A DNA stretch of 39,652 nt. It comes from an uncultured Bacteroidales bacterium. GTDB taxonomy: Bacteria > Bacteroidota > Bacteroidia > Bacteroidales > UBA3663. The DNA lies in NCBI GenBank assembly GCA_905235375.1, contig CAJOLH010000037.1, positions 1-39,652 on the forward strand. The letters are read 5' to 3'. The notes below the pieces were generated by a model that was given only the letters and a program-made list of their open reading frames with translations, ran no database searches and had not been told where the DNA came from. The position numbers were made by a program, and so were the translations under genes. Of this stretch, positions 9,301-16,555 are shown piece by piece (position 1 is the first letter of the stretch; every line of letters starts with the position of its first letter).

Positions 9301-9522
9301 GTAACGTTCCAAGGCGCGAGCCACCTGCTCTTCGACTTCCTCGCTCGTCGCTCCCGGATAGACAGCAATCACCACACCTTGGCGGATGGTTGCGTGCGGG
9401 AACTCGTCCTTTGGCATCTGCTTTAAGCCGTAGATGCCCAGTATGAACAGTAGCGACACGATAAGCAGAGAGATGGAGTAGTGGCGCGATGGCCAACTCA
9501 TCCAAGACATTTTATCTCTCAT
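6388..9522 (-). CDS. RND-family efflux transporter permease (AcrB/CzcA type)
   Basis: At 1044 residues this is full length for an inner-membrane RND pump (COG0841). It has an N-terminal transmembrane helix (about residues 15-33), a large periplasmic domain starting KQMPKDEFP, a block of helices around residues 320-510, a second periplasmic loop, and C-terminal helices. The proton-relay region of TM4 reads LIVVLGMIVDNSIVVIDGYL, with Asp residues in the expected places. It works with the adaptor encoded immediately before it and the TolC-family protein after it. The start at 9522 follows the adaptor stop by one base; a longer frame to 9549 would overlap it. Whether it moves drugs, lipids or metals cannot be told from sequence alone. 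Confidence 0.93.
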   Translation of the reverse strand: MRDKMSWMSWPSRHYSISLLIVSLLFILGIYGLKQMPKDEFPHATIRQGVVIAVYPGATSEEVEEQVARALERYLFTYGEVYREKTTTTSQNGMCIVMVRLNDDVNNKDEVWSKIKHGLNAFKSQLPQGVLAVITNDDFGNTSALLIAIESPQRSYRELKQYSDDLGDRLRRIPSVANVKLFGEQKEQISLYVDRQRLQAYGIGQQMLFSRLQAQGITTMSGSISDKDQQIPIHIEAMENSESALANQIIYSDAATGKVVRVRDIARVVREYDPLASRIEQDGHPCLLLSMEMSPGFNVVQYGEDVDRVLDTFRRDELPDDVTVTRIADKPKVVGESITSFLRDLLISMLVIILVMMVLFPLRSAIVAAVTIPLSTFVSVSIMYMMGIELNIVTLAALIVVLGMIVDNSIVVIDGYLEYLGKGLTPYDAALRSAQQYFMPMMLATLCICAIFYPFLFTMRGVFLDCLVDFPITITINLMVSLILAISIIPFLEMKILRPDKVKTGGNAITQWVQQTYNHVLDFTFRNPWITICGGLVIIALSTAIIPSLKVRLFPYADRDQFAVEIFLPEGKGIAETDSIASIVRHELEKDPRITSITGFIGCASPRFMDAYAPQMAGANYAQFIVNTKSQKATLDLLATYQPQLSEAFPEAYVKFKRLDYLEVDELEYRFYSSDLDSLHVAADRMMDRMRQMPELEWVHSDYLLAHPIVNVELDPVVSAQLGITRSSAQLALSAMSSDLRVGQMWEGDYELPIVVKDNADMTYSDIENLGISSPTTMLSAGLGSRNTTVPLRQIAKVGPMWSESRIVHRGGERCITVMAQFANGVYTSPIEKKLVKVMQEEIALPQGVRSEVGGEIEYGDEALPQIFGGIVIALIIVFFFLLFNFKKYGITTVCMAALGLMIPGALIGLGLMDRDLGLTSIFGLITLMGIIMRNEILIFEHAIDLLKNYSLSHPEPTRENPEHETWRRDYNEAVRQAAYEAGRRRMVPIFLTTATTAVGVVPMIIAQSSFWMPVGVTIFAGGIGSLIMVVSMLPVVYWKVSTK

Positions 9523-9523
9523 T

Positions 9524-10549
9524 TCAGTAGATGACTTTATTTCCTTCACTCAGTTTCTGATATCCTTCGGTAACGACACGTTGTCCTGCGCTGATGCCGG
9601 AGGTGATGGCAATGCGATTGCCGCTCATTTGTCCGATGCCAACGGTTTGGCGATGGGCAGTGCTGTCGTTGGCAATTGTCCAAACGAATAGAGTCCCGTC
9701 GGCTGGCTTCTGTATGCAGGTAACGGGCAGCGTCGGTAGGGTCACGATATTCTCCTTCAGCGAAAAGGCGACATTGGCCACCATGCCAGGAAGGAGTCTT
9801 CGGTCGGGATTCGGCACGTTGATGCGGATGTCGTAGGTGTGGGTTAGGGGATCAGCCTGGACACCTTTCTCAATACGGACGCCTGCTACCACCTTGTCGG
9901 CGGCTGCTACTGCAACTGTCGTGGATGTAGTCGGTTCGATGTTGTTTATCTCGGCTTCAGGTATCGAGACCTTCACTTTTACGCTGCTTACGTCGAGCAA
10001 GGTAACTACTGCCTGTGAAGGTAATGCTGTCTCACCGGCTTTGACGTGGCGGGTTCCGACAACACCGCTTACAGGAGCCAGTAACCGACAATCTGCAAGA
10101 TTCTTCTTGGCGGCTTCCTGCTGGGCGCGTGCCTGCGCCACTTTGCTTTGCACTTCGACCCATTGTTGTTCGGGCAAGGAACTGGCGTTGTGTAGAATCG
10201 TCATACGTTGCAACGCATCTTCAGCCTGCATCACTGCAGCTTCGGAAGCTGCCAAAGCGTTGCGCGCCTGTGTGTCGTCCATCTCGGCAAGGAGTTGTCC
10301 GCGACCTACAGCTTGACCTTCGCTTACTAATACACGGCGCACTACCCCCATTCCCGTAAAACTAACAGCAGTGGCTTCGCGTTCTTCTATGATGCCTACA
10401 TAGTTCTGACCTGTTTCGCTCAAGCCCACGCTTACTACTTCGGTCTTAACGCGTGTCGGAAACTTTGTTTTTGCTTTCTGTCGATTACTGCATCCGCTCA
10501 TGATGGTTAGGGAGGCCATCAACAGAGCCATCGTTGTTATAGTTCTCAT
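9524..10549 (-). CDS. HlyD/AcrA-type periplasmic adaptor lipoprotein
   Basis: This 341-residue protein has a lipoprotein signal ending in MSGCSN (Cys at about residue 20). The barrel-sandwich (biotinyl-lipoyl-like) halves are RVLVSEGQAVGRGQLLAEMD and LAPVSGVVGTRHVKAGETAL. They flank an alpha-helical hairpin of about 60 residues (ALAASEAAVMQAEDALQRM ... AQARAQQEAAKKNL). A beta-barrel and membrane-proximal domain follow (RRLLPGMVANVAFSL). It is the membrane-fusion subunit linking the RND pump to the TolC-like duct and is anchored to the inner membrane by lipid. It ends one base before the RND start and begins 24 bp after the thioredoxin-like gene, so all four are probably one transcript. Confidence 0.93.
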   Translation of the reverse strand: MRTITTMALLMASLTIMSGCSNRQKAKTKFPTRVKTEVVSVGLSETGQNYVGIIEEREATAVSFTGMGVVRRVLVSEGQAVGRGQLLAEMDDTQARNALAASEAAVMQAEDALQRMTILHNASSLPEQQWVEVQSKVAQARAQQEAAKKNLADCRLLAPVSGVVGTRHVKAGETALPSQAVVTLLDVSSVKVKVSIPEAEINNIEPTTSTTVAVAAADKVVAGVRIEKGVQADPLTHTYDIRINVPNPDRRLLPGMVANVAFSLKENIVTLPTLPVTCIQKPADGTLFVWTIANDSTAHRQTVGIGQMSGNRIAITSGISAGQRVVTEGYQKLSEGNKVIY

Positions 10550-10573
10550 GGTTTGTCTTGAAAATAATAATCT

Positions 10574-11071
10574 TTATAATGTTGCTTTGGGTGTCCAGCA
10601 GTTGAAGAATCGGAGCACTTTCTCCTGGTTGTAACTGTTGCCCTCTTCGAGGAAACTGGAATCCTGGGTATGGATTACTTTGCCGTCGGCATTTAGGACG
10701 ACGAATACGGGAAATCCGAAACGTACGGGGTTGCCGAGTCGCTGCAACATGGCTTGGGTCAGTTGGGCGTGGGCGCTGTCCTCGTTCTTGCGAGGATTGT
10801 AGTTCACATGGATATAGACATAGCTCTCCTCAATGACACGGGTGGTGGTGCTATCACGGCTGATAAAGTCTGCGAAACGAAGGCACCATGGACACCAGTT
10901 GCCGCCAACCTGGCAGACTACGTGCTTCTGTTCAACCTTGGCCTTGAACAATGCCTGGTCAATCTGCTCGATAGGATTGATGTCTTCGTTATAGACTTTC
11001 TTCAATGCGGTCTGTGCATTTAACATTATGGCTGTGACGGCGAATAGAGAGATAAAGAGAAGCCTTTTCAT
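10574..11071 (-). CDS. Exported thioredoxin-fold protein (Thioredoxin_7-like)
   Basis: This 165-residue protein has a signal peptide (MKRLLFISLFAVTAIMLNAQ) and a thioredoxin-like core with the active-site motif GGNWCPWCLRFADF at about residues 56-69. The CPWC motif inside WCPWC is a canonical CxxC redox pair. A cis-Pro loop is suggested by FGFPVFVVLNADGK. It would act in the periplasm on disulfides. The start at 11071 is chosen because the longer frame to 11140 would put 23 hydrophilic residues before the signal peptide. Its position at the head of the efflux operon could be functional (for example keeping pump cysteines reduced) or only shared transcription. Confidence 0.85.
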   Translation of the reverse strand: MKRLLFISLFAVTAIMLNAQTALKKVYNEDINPIEQIDQALFKAKVEQKHVVCQVGGNWCPWCLRFADFISRDSTTTRVIEESYVYIHVNYNPRKNEDSAHAQLTQAMLQRLGNPVRFGFPVFVVLNADGKVIHTQDSSFLEEGNSYNQEKVLRFFNCWTPKATL

Positions 11072-11145
11072 ATTTTTGTCTTTTGGTTTGTTATTTTCGT
11101 TAAATCCATAAAGCTTAGGAAACAATGCATCCAGAGTCATTCATG

Positions 11146-11877
11146 TCATTGAAAGAGCATGAACACGGCATAGACAGCAAAGGCCAGTAGCGAAGCCCAA
11201 AGCATAAGGGTGATGGGAAGTGGGTTGACCGTCTTGTTCGAGGGGATGTCGAGACGTTGGCAGAAGCGCGTGTAGCAAAGATAGCCGATCCATCCGCAGA
11301 GGATGCCGAGGATGGTGCCGCAGATGATGTCGCCAGGGAAATGCACACCGAGGTAGATGCGCGAATAGCAGTTGAGTACGGCATACATCATCATGGCTGT
11401 GACCAAGGAGCGGCGCTTGTAAAGGCAGCTGACCCAGGTGGCCAAACCGAAACAGTTGGCAGCATGGGACGACACGAAGCCGTAGGCACCGCCATGATAA
11501 TCGTTGACGAAATGCAACTGGTCCATGATGGAAAGGTCGTGTGATGGACGGGACCGTGCAACGAGGGGCTTGATGATGCCGGCGCTGATCCGGTCGGTGA
11601 AGGCGAAGATGAGTGCAGTGAAGAGCAGCAGGAGGATGAACTTCATCCATCGTTTCTGTTTTTGATTGCCACCGACCTGAAGCTCCCCATGCGGACTATA
11701 CGATGGCCAGACCGTGCGGAAGGCATCGCTGAACATGACAAAGATGATGGTGATGTAGAGCGGAATCCATGATAATATTTGGCTCAAGATGTACCAGAAG
11801 GCATCTTGAAAAGTGCCTCCATCGTAGTTGAGCCAGAGCATCAGCTCATGATCTAAAGCGTTGAGTGTCTCAATCAC
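11146..11877 (-). CDS. PAP2-family membrane phosphatase
   Basis: This 243-residue protein has about six membrane helices. The three acid-phosphatase motifs of the family are all present: KPLVARSRP, GFVSSHAANCFG (the PSGH-like motif with the catalytic His) and SRIYLGVHFPGD (second His and Asp). The start is a GTG at 11877; the N-terminus IETLNALDHELMLWLN matches the usual family start, so the later ATG is less likely. Family members remove phosphate from undecaprenyl diphosphate, phosphatidylglycerol phosphate or lipid A (LpxE/LpxF types). Because the window also has cell-wall and LPS genes, a lipid carrier or lipid A substrate is plausible but not resolved. Confidence 0.9.
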   Translation of the reverse strand: MIETLNALDHELMLWLNYDGGTFQDAFWYILSQILSWIPLYITIIFVMFSDAFRTVWPSYSPHGELQVGGNQKQKRWMKFILLLLFTALIFAFTDRISAGIIKPLVARSRPSHDLSIMDQLHFVNDYHGGAYGFVSSHAANCFGLATWVSCLYKRRSLVTAMMMYAVLNCYSRIYLGVHFPGDIICGTILGILCGWIGYLCYTRFCQRLDIPSNKTVNPLPITLMLWASLLAFAVYAVFMLFQ

Positions 11878-11917
11878 AGTTCAAATAAAATTAACTTTGT
11901 ATATAAGAAACATTCGT

Positions 11918-12898
11918 CTATTTGTCCACCACCCAGGCGGTGTCGTAGATGTCGAACGGATGCTCGGCATTGTAGTACATATCCTCGCTTAAGGGAATAG
12001 CAATCTTGTAGGAAGCAGGACTTCCTTTGCGGAATGTAAGCTTGTCGCTACGCAGCCATGGATTGAACTCCTTGAGTTGGAAATAGTTGATGCCCTGTTG
12101 CTGCGCAAAGACGGCGAGGTCGGCGATGGATGACTTGACGGTGACAGTGGAGGTGCGAATGGGACGATAGAGCTGGTCACTGTAGAGTACGAAGCCGTAT
12201 CGATAAGGGTCGCGGAACAGTTCCTTGTATGCCATGATGCGGAACATATAGCGCGAGGTTTCTTCGACGAGAAACAGGTCCATCGGATCGCTGACTTTCT
12301 GTGCATTGAGCTTGTTCTTGATTCCAGCCATGCCACCATTGTAGGAGGCGGCTACAGCCATCCAGTCGCCGAACTTTGCGTACGCATCCTTGAGATAGCG
12401 GCAAGCTGCGTGTGTAGCTTTTTCGGTGTTGTAGCGTTCATCGACTTCATCATTGACGATGAGGCCGTACTGACGAGCCGTTTCGGGCATGAACTGCCAT
12501 AGGCCGCAAGCACCGGCAGGGCTCTTTGCGCGCGTATAGAGATTCGACTCGATGCAGCAAAGGTAGATGAAGTCGGCAGGAATGCCTTCCTCCTCAAGGA
12601 TGGGGAGGAGGATGGGGAAGAAGCGGTTGGCACGCTTCAGGGTGAGAATGGATGAGTTGTGGGTATAGCAGACGTTGGTCAGCTCCCGCTCGAAACGCTC
12701 ATGGAGATCATATCGGCTCAGGTCGTAAGTCTTGCCGAAGATGGTTTGCTGGTTTTCGAAGCGGGGTGTTGCCGAGAATTGCTGCATGATGGGCAGTTCC
12801 GGTTTCTCCTTGCGGCTGCGGGTGGCCGAAAGGAAGACGAGTGCAGCAGCGAGCAAGGCAACTGATGAAAATGCGTAGATAAGAGGGGATTTGGACAT
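11918..12898 (-). CDS. Membrane-anchored lytic transglycosylase (SLT/MltD-like)
   Basis: This 326-residue protein has an N-terminal membrane helix or signal (LIYAFSSVALLAAALVFLSA) and a goose-lysozyme-like transglycosylase domain at about residues 100-230. The catalytic Glu lies in YLCCIESNLYTRAKSPAGAC, followed by GLWQFMPETARQYGL and later AASYNGGMAGI, as in Slt/MltD enzymes. The C-terminal part (NYFQLKEFNPWLRSDKLTFR) resembles a degenerate LysM-like region. The enzyme cleaves peptidoglycan glycan strands to 1,6-anhydro products in the periplasm. A long inverted repeat lies directly upstream of its start. Confidence 0.92.
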   Translation of the reverse strand: MSKSPLIYAFSSVALLAAALVFLSATRSRKEKPELPIMQQFSATPRFENQQTIFGKTYDLSRYDLHERFERELTNVCYTHNSSILTLKRANRFFPILLPILEEEGIPADFIYLCCIESNLYTRAKSPAGACGLWQFMPETARQYGLIVNDEVDERYNTEKATHAACRYLKDAYAKFGDWMAVAASYNGGMAGIKNKLNAQKVSDPMDLFLVEETSRYMFRIMAYKELFRDPYRYGFVLYSDQLYRPIRTSTVTVKSSIADLAVFAQQQGINYFQLKEFNPWLRSDKLTFRKGSPASYKIAIPLSEDMYYNAEHPFDIYDTAWVVDK

Positions 12899-12929
12899 TT
12901 GATGAATATTGGGGGGGATATTAGGGATA

Positions 12930-13079
12930 TTAGGGATTTTAAGGGATGTTTGGGGATATTAAGGGACATTACTTTCGGGAGTAAAAGGGACGTCACCTTC
13001 GCTAGTAGAAATTAGGACTAAAGAAACATTTGTCCCTTAATATCCCTTAATATCCCCAAACATCCCTTAAAATCCCTAA
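12930..13079. repeat. 37-bp perfect inverted repeat built from TTAAGGGA-type units
   Basis: Positions 12930-12966 and 13043-13079 are exact reverse complements (37 bp), 76 bp apart. Each arm consists of roughly 10-bp units such as TTTTAAGGGA and GATATTAAGGGA; the right arm has one extra unit, and a further shorter unit precedes the left arm. The repeat fills the gap between two genes on the same strand and its motif runs into the last codons of the upstream gene (stop at 13087). Transcribed, it would form a very stable hairpin. Confidence 0.85.
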
Positions 13080-13086
13080 GAAACCC

Positions 13087-13842
13087 TTATAATCCCTTAG
13101 AGTTCTTTGTCTTGAGCACGTTGATAGCGCCTTTTCTGGAGTATTTTTGATCATCCGTGCCCATTGCCTTGATGACATAATAGTATGCACCTGTGGGAAC
13201 GGTGGAGCCATTGTGTTTGCCGTCCCATCCTTCCGATGGATCGGTGGTGTGGAAGAGTTCCTGACCCCAGCGATTATAGACCCACATCTCGAAGGTGCGG
13301 AGCGACTGGTACTTCACCTTGAAGACCTGGTTGCTGCCCGACGGAGAATCAGGGGTAATGAGGTTGGGTACTTCGAGCAGGGATGTGGATATGGTAACCT
13401 CGTAGGGTTCCTCGGTGTCGTAGGTCAACGTGTCGGTCGCAGATTCGTAGAAGTCGGCAGTGAATCGAACGAAGAACGATCCCTGATTGGAGAATTCGTA
13501 ATCAAGGCGGGAGGTAAGACTGTCATATTCGAGCGTGCGAAAACGGTCGATCATCATCTGGAACTTATTGTCTTCGGCAATCTCCCAAGCGAAATAGTCG
13601 GGCTTGCGTGTCATTTTGACTTCGAAGTGCACAATAAAGGGGCCTGGTCCCTTGAACGTCTTGCCGCTGACGGTCACTGAGTCGGCCTGGTTGTCGATAT
13701 GCTGCATTTCATCGACGTATGCCGTATCGGAGAGAATATAGTCTTGGGCAGCCTGAAAGCGGGTAAGGTGACGGGTTCGGGCCGATGTCGGGACGCAGAT
13801 GATGACAGCAAGGAAGAGTAGCGAAAGGAGGAATTCTTTCAT
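13087..13842 (-). CDS. T9SS type B (CHU_C/gliding-associated C-terminal domain) secreted protein
   Basis: This 251-residue protein starts with a signal peptide (MKEFLLSLLFLAVIICVPTSA). The last 90 residues (from about NLITPDSPSG) read VYNRWGQELFHTTDPSEGWD followed by GKHNGSTVPTGAYYYVIKAM. This is the classic type B sorting domain of gliding-motility-associated proteins (TIGR04131-like). The middle region is beta-rich with no clear enzyme motif. By family knowledge it should be exported by the type IX system and remain at or beyond the cell surface. It follows tsaD by 12 bp and is probably co-transcribed with it. Its final codons fall inside the repeat-like sequence described next to it. Confidence 0.85.
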   Translation of the reverse strand: MKEFLLSLLFLAVIICVPTSARTRHLTRFQAAQDYILSDTAYVDEMQHIDNQADSVTVSGKTFKGPGPFIVHFEVKMTRKPDYFAWEIAEDNKFQMMIDRFRTLEYDSLTSRLDYEFSNQGSFFVRFTADFYESATDTLTYDTEEPYEVTISTSLLEVPNLITPDSPSGSNQVFKVKYQSLRTFEMWVYNRWGQELFHTTDPSEGWDGKHNGSTVPTGAYYYVIKAMGTDDQKYSRKGAINVLKTKNSKGL

Positions 13843-13854
13843 GAAGAGGTCATT

Positions 13855-14883
13855 TTAGAAATGGTCGGTGACGCGAGCGAATGCAGGAGCATCGAATGGA
13901 CAGAATACCTTGTCCTGATACTTGTAGTGTCCCACAATGGCTATCATGGCAGCATTGTCGGTGGTGAACTTGAAAGGAGGCAGGAAAACCTTCCAGTGGT
14001 ACTTTTCTCCCAAAGCTGTAAGACCGTCGCGCACACCGCTGTTGGCCGAAACACCGCCGCTCAAGGCAACCTGACGGATGCCGGTCTCTTTGACTGCCTT
14101 CTTCAGTTTGTCCATGAGGATATCAACGATGGTCTTTTGGAGCGAGGCGCAAAGATCGTACTTGTTTTCTTCGATGAAATTGGGGTTCTCTTTGACAGCA
14201 TCGCGCAGGGTGTAGAGAAACGAAGTCTTGAGTCCAGAGAAGGAATAGTTGAGCCCGTCGATATGAGGTTTTGCGAACTTGAATCGGTCGGGGTTGCCCT
14301 CATTGGCCAGACGATTGACGACAGGACCGCCCGGATAACCCAGGCCCATTACCTTGGCACACTTGTCGAACGCTTCGCCGGCGGCATCGTCGATGGTCTG
14401 ACCGATGACCTCCATATCCTTGTAGCTGTTGACCTTGATGATCTGACTGTTCCCTCCGCTGACAAGCAGACAGAGGAAGGGAAAAGTGGGAACTTCTTTC
14501 GGAACGTCAGGTTCAGTGACGAAATGAGCCATGACATGACCCTGCAGGTGGTTGACATCAATCATGGGAATATTGAGCGCCGACGCCAATCCTTTGGCAA
14601 AGGAAAGACCCACGAGCAGAGAGCCCATCAGACCAGGGCCACGGGTGAAGGCAATGGCGTTGAGATCGTCCATCTTGATGCCTGCACGGCGAATAGCTTC
14701 GCTCACCACGGGGACGATGTTCTGCTGATGTGCGCGGCTGGCAAGTTCGGGAACAACACCGCCAAAGGCTTCGTGCACAGCTTGGCTTGCGATGACATTG
14801 CTGAGCATCACACCGTCGCGAAGTACGGCTGCCGAGGTGTCATCGCATGAAGATTCGATACCTAATATAATAGTTGTGGACAT
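13855..14883 (-). CDS. tsaD: tRNA N6-adenosine threonylcarbamoyltransferase TsaD
   Basis: This 342-residue protein has the standard length and motifs of TsaD/Kae1. These are the N-terminal GIESSCDDTSAAV, the metal-binding HLQGHVMAH (two His), FLCLLVSGGNSQI, and the C-terminal ALSGGVSANSGVRD. Together with TsaB, TsaE and TsaC it transfers threonylcarbamoyl to A37 of tRNAs that read ANN codons; it is essential in most bacteria. It is the first gene of the minus-strand block, with its own promoter, and divergent from the LysM gene. Confidence 0.98.
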   Translation of the reverse strand: MSTTIILGIESSCDDTSAAVLRDGVMLSNVIASQAVHEAFGGVVPELASRAHQQNIVPVVSEAIRRAGIKMDDLNAIAFTRGPGLMGSLLVGLSFAKGLASALNIPMIDVNHLQGHVMAHFVTEPDVPKEVPTFPFLCLLVSGGNSQIIKVNSYKDMEVIGQTIDDAAGEAFDKCAKVMGLGYPGGPVVNRLANEGNPDRFKFAKPHIDGLNYSFSGLKTSFLYTLRDAVKENPNFIEENKYDLCASLQKTIVDILMDKLKKAVKETGIRQVALSGGVSANSGVRDGLTALGEKYHWKVFLPPFKFTTDNAAMIAIVGHYKYQDKVFCPFDAPAFARVTDHF

Positions 14884-14908
14884 AATTTAAGACTCCATAA
14901 TAACGGTG

Positions 14909-14939
14909 CAAAGATACACTTTATTTGGCAAATGACCAA
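14909..14939 (-). promoter_or_regulatory. Promoter of tsaD
   Basis: Read on the minus strand, TTG (14939-14937), a 20-bp spacer and TATCTTTG (14916-14909) fit the Bacteroidetes -33/-7 consensus, about 26 bp before the tsaD start at 14883. Confidence 0.7.
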
Positions 14940-14986
14940 GCAAAAAGTGAAAAAATCATAGCACGGAGCAACTTTTGTCGGAATTG

Positions 14987-15018
14987 TTTGGAAATATCGT
15001 GAAGAAGTCGTACCTTTG
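14987..15018 (+). promoter_or_regulatory. Promoter of the LysM/PBP1-like gene
   Basis: TTTG at 14987-14990, a 20-bp spacer and TACCTTTG at 15011-15018 match the consensus exactly. It lies 22 bp before the ATG at 15041 and excludes the longer upstream frame from 14975. It is divergent from the tsaD promoter. Confidence 0.8.
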
Positions 15019-15040
15019 CATCGCAATTTATTGTTTAAAT

Positions 15041-16555
15041 ATGAAGATAGTACCCAAGTTCTGCCTTGCAGTTGTGTTGTTTCTCGGACTCTGTAGCCTC
15101 CAGAATCTCACAGCTGAAGTTCGATATCATACGGTGCAGCCAGGCCAGACACTCTACAGCATTTCACGTGCATACGGTGTGACGGTCGAATCCATCAAGG
15201 CTGCAAATCCTCAGATTGAGGGCACCAGCATTCCAACTGGTGTGAAACTTATCATTCCAGAATCGACAACCGAACCCATCGATATGCCATTGGTGCCGGA
15301 GGTCGTTAACGGACAGATCAGTTTAGAGCCGAGGAAAGACACGGCAGCACCTACATTCCGACAGACACAGGACAATGGAAGTGTGCGCACCCTGTGGGAC
15401 TTTTCCGACATTGACCATTGGACCGACGGCACGCTGAATATGGCCGTCATCATGCCTTTCAACCTTGGTGCAGGTACAGCTTCGGAGAACAAGACGCAGA
15501 TGCGCAGTATAGAGTTCTACGAAGGTGTGCTGATGGCTGTGGATGAGATGCAGGCGCGAGGACGGAGAGTGACGATTCAGGCATACGACACGGGTTCGGA
15601 GTCGCTCTATAGCATCCTCGCCAATCCGCAGCTGATGATGGCAGATGTGGTCATTGCTCCCATGGAGGAAAATGATGTGCGTCAGGTGGCTGATTGGGGA
15701 GAACGGACGGGAACGCCCATCGTCAGCCCTTTCAATGTCTCGACGGGGCTGGTCGAAAGCTACGAACACGTCTTCCAGGTGAATGTGTCGAAGGCTATGC
15801 TTTATCCTGCGTTGACCGAAGATATTTTGAAGCGTTTCGAGGACTACACTTTCGTCTTCATTGCTGACAGTGTGGGCAATCGGAAGGTTGATCCCTACCC
15901 AGCGATGCTGAAGGAAGCGCTGAAAGAGCACAATATCCCATTCCGCGAACTTTCGTATCTCCATCCTTCGAGACTGATGGCGTGCGACTCGATTCTTGGC
16001 CTGAAAGAGGAACCGCTGGTCTTCGTGCCTGTCACCCCGCAGGCTGAGGCCATGCGTCGTATGTTTAGTGGTCTCCAGCACGTCAAGATTCTTCGTGACG
16101 TACGTTATGAGGAGGCCTTGACCAAAGGAAATGCCGATCCTGCCGGTCCTCCGAAATTGGCGATGTTGGGCTATCCGGAATGGATTCGCGACACGAGCGA
16201 CTTTGTTGACTACTACTATGACCTCAATGTCTATATGTTCTCTAAGGTATATGCCAATCCTTTCGACCCGGAATTGGAGACCTTCTATGCGAACTTCAAG
16301 AAGTGGTACGGCAAGGAGCCCATGTCGCTCGTTCCCAAATATGGAATCCTGGGATATGATGTTGCCAAGTTCTTTTTGGAGGCATTGTCCCGATACGGTG
16401 AGCATCTCGAAGAGCGTTTGGACGGACAGTTGACCGACGGGCTGCAGAATGTGTTCTGCTTTGACCGAAGCATGGGACGGGGATTCTTCAACCGAGGCTT
16501 CTATCTTGTGCATTTTACACCTGAGTCAACCGTGGAGAAGATTGTCGTTGAATGA
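15041..16555 (+). CDS. LysM domain + type 1 periplasmic-binding-fold protein
   Basis: This 504-residue protein has a signal peptide (about residues 1-26). One LysM domain follows at about residues 28-74 (YHTVQPGQTLYSISRAYGVT ... IPTGVKLIIP), which by family binds peptidoglycan. After a linker, residues about 130-500 have the look of a type 1 periplasmic-binding/receptor-ligand fold (MAVIMPFNLGAG, SIEFYEGVLMAVDEM, DVVIAPMEENDV, FVFIADSVGN). No ABC transporter is nearby, so a classical transport role is doubtful. The stop overlaps the start of the barrel protein gene (ATGA), so the two are likely made together. A wall-tethered sensor or scaffold is inference; annotations calling this family an amino-acid-binding protein should be treated with care. 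Confidence 0.85.
   Translation: MKIVPKFCLAVVLFLGLCSLQNLTAEVRYHTVQPGQTLYSISRAYGVTVESIKAANPQIEGTSIPTGVKLIIPESTTEPIDMPLVPEVVNGQISLEPRKDTAAPTFRQTQDNGSVRTLWDFSDIDHWTDGTLNMAVIMPFNLGAGTASENKTQMRSIEFYEGVLMAVDEMQARGRRVTIQAYDTGSESLYSILANPQLMMADVVIAPMEENDVRQVADWGERTGTPIVSPFNVSTGLVESYEHVFQVNVSKAMLYPALTEDILKRFEDYTFVFIADSVGNRKVDPYPAMLKEALKEHNIPFRELSYLHPSRLMACDSILGLKEEPLVFVPVTPQAEAMRRMFSGLQHVKILRDVRYEEALTKGNADPAGPPKLAMLGYPEWIRDTSDFVDYYYDLNVYMFSKVYANPFDPELETFYANFKKWYGKEPMSLVPKYGILGYDVAKFFLEALSRYGEHLEERLDGQLTDGLQNVFCFDRSMGRGFFNRGFYLVHFTPESTVEKIVVE

Noticed and set aside
12930..13079. CRISPR array or telomere-like repeat
   Set aside because: Units are only about 10 bp, without spacers, and arranged as an inverted repeat; the GGGATT likeness to telomere repeats is superficial.
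15323..16513. Long minus-strand open frame (396 codons) opposite the LysM gene
   Set aside because: It is antisense to a well-supported gene and its translation lacks domain likeness. The same applies to other long antisense frames at 29008-30147, 33289-34464 and 38318-39268.
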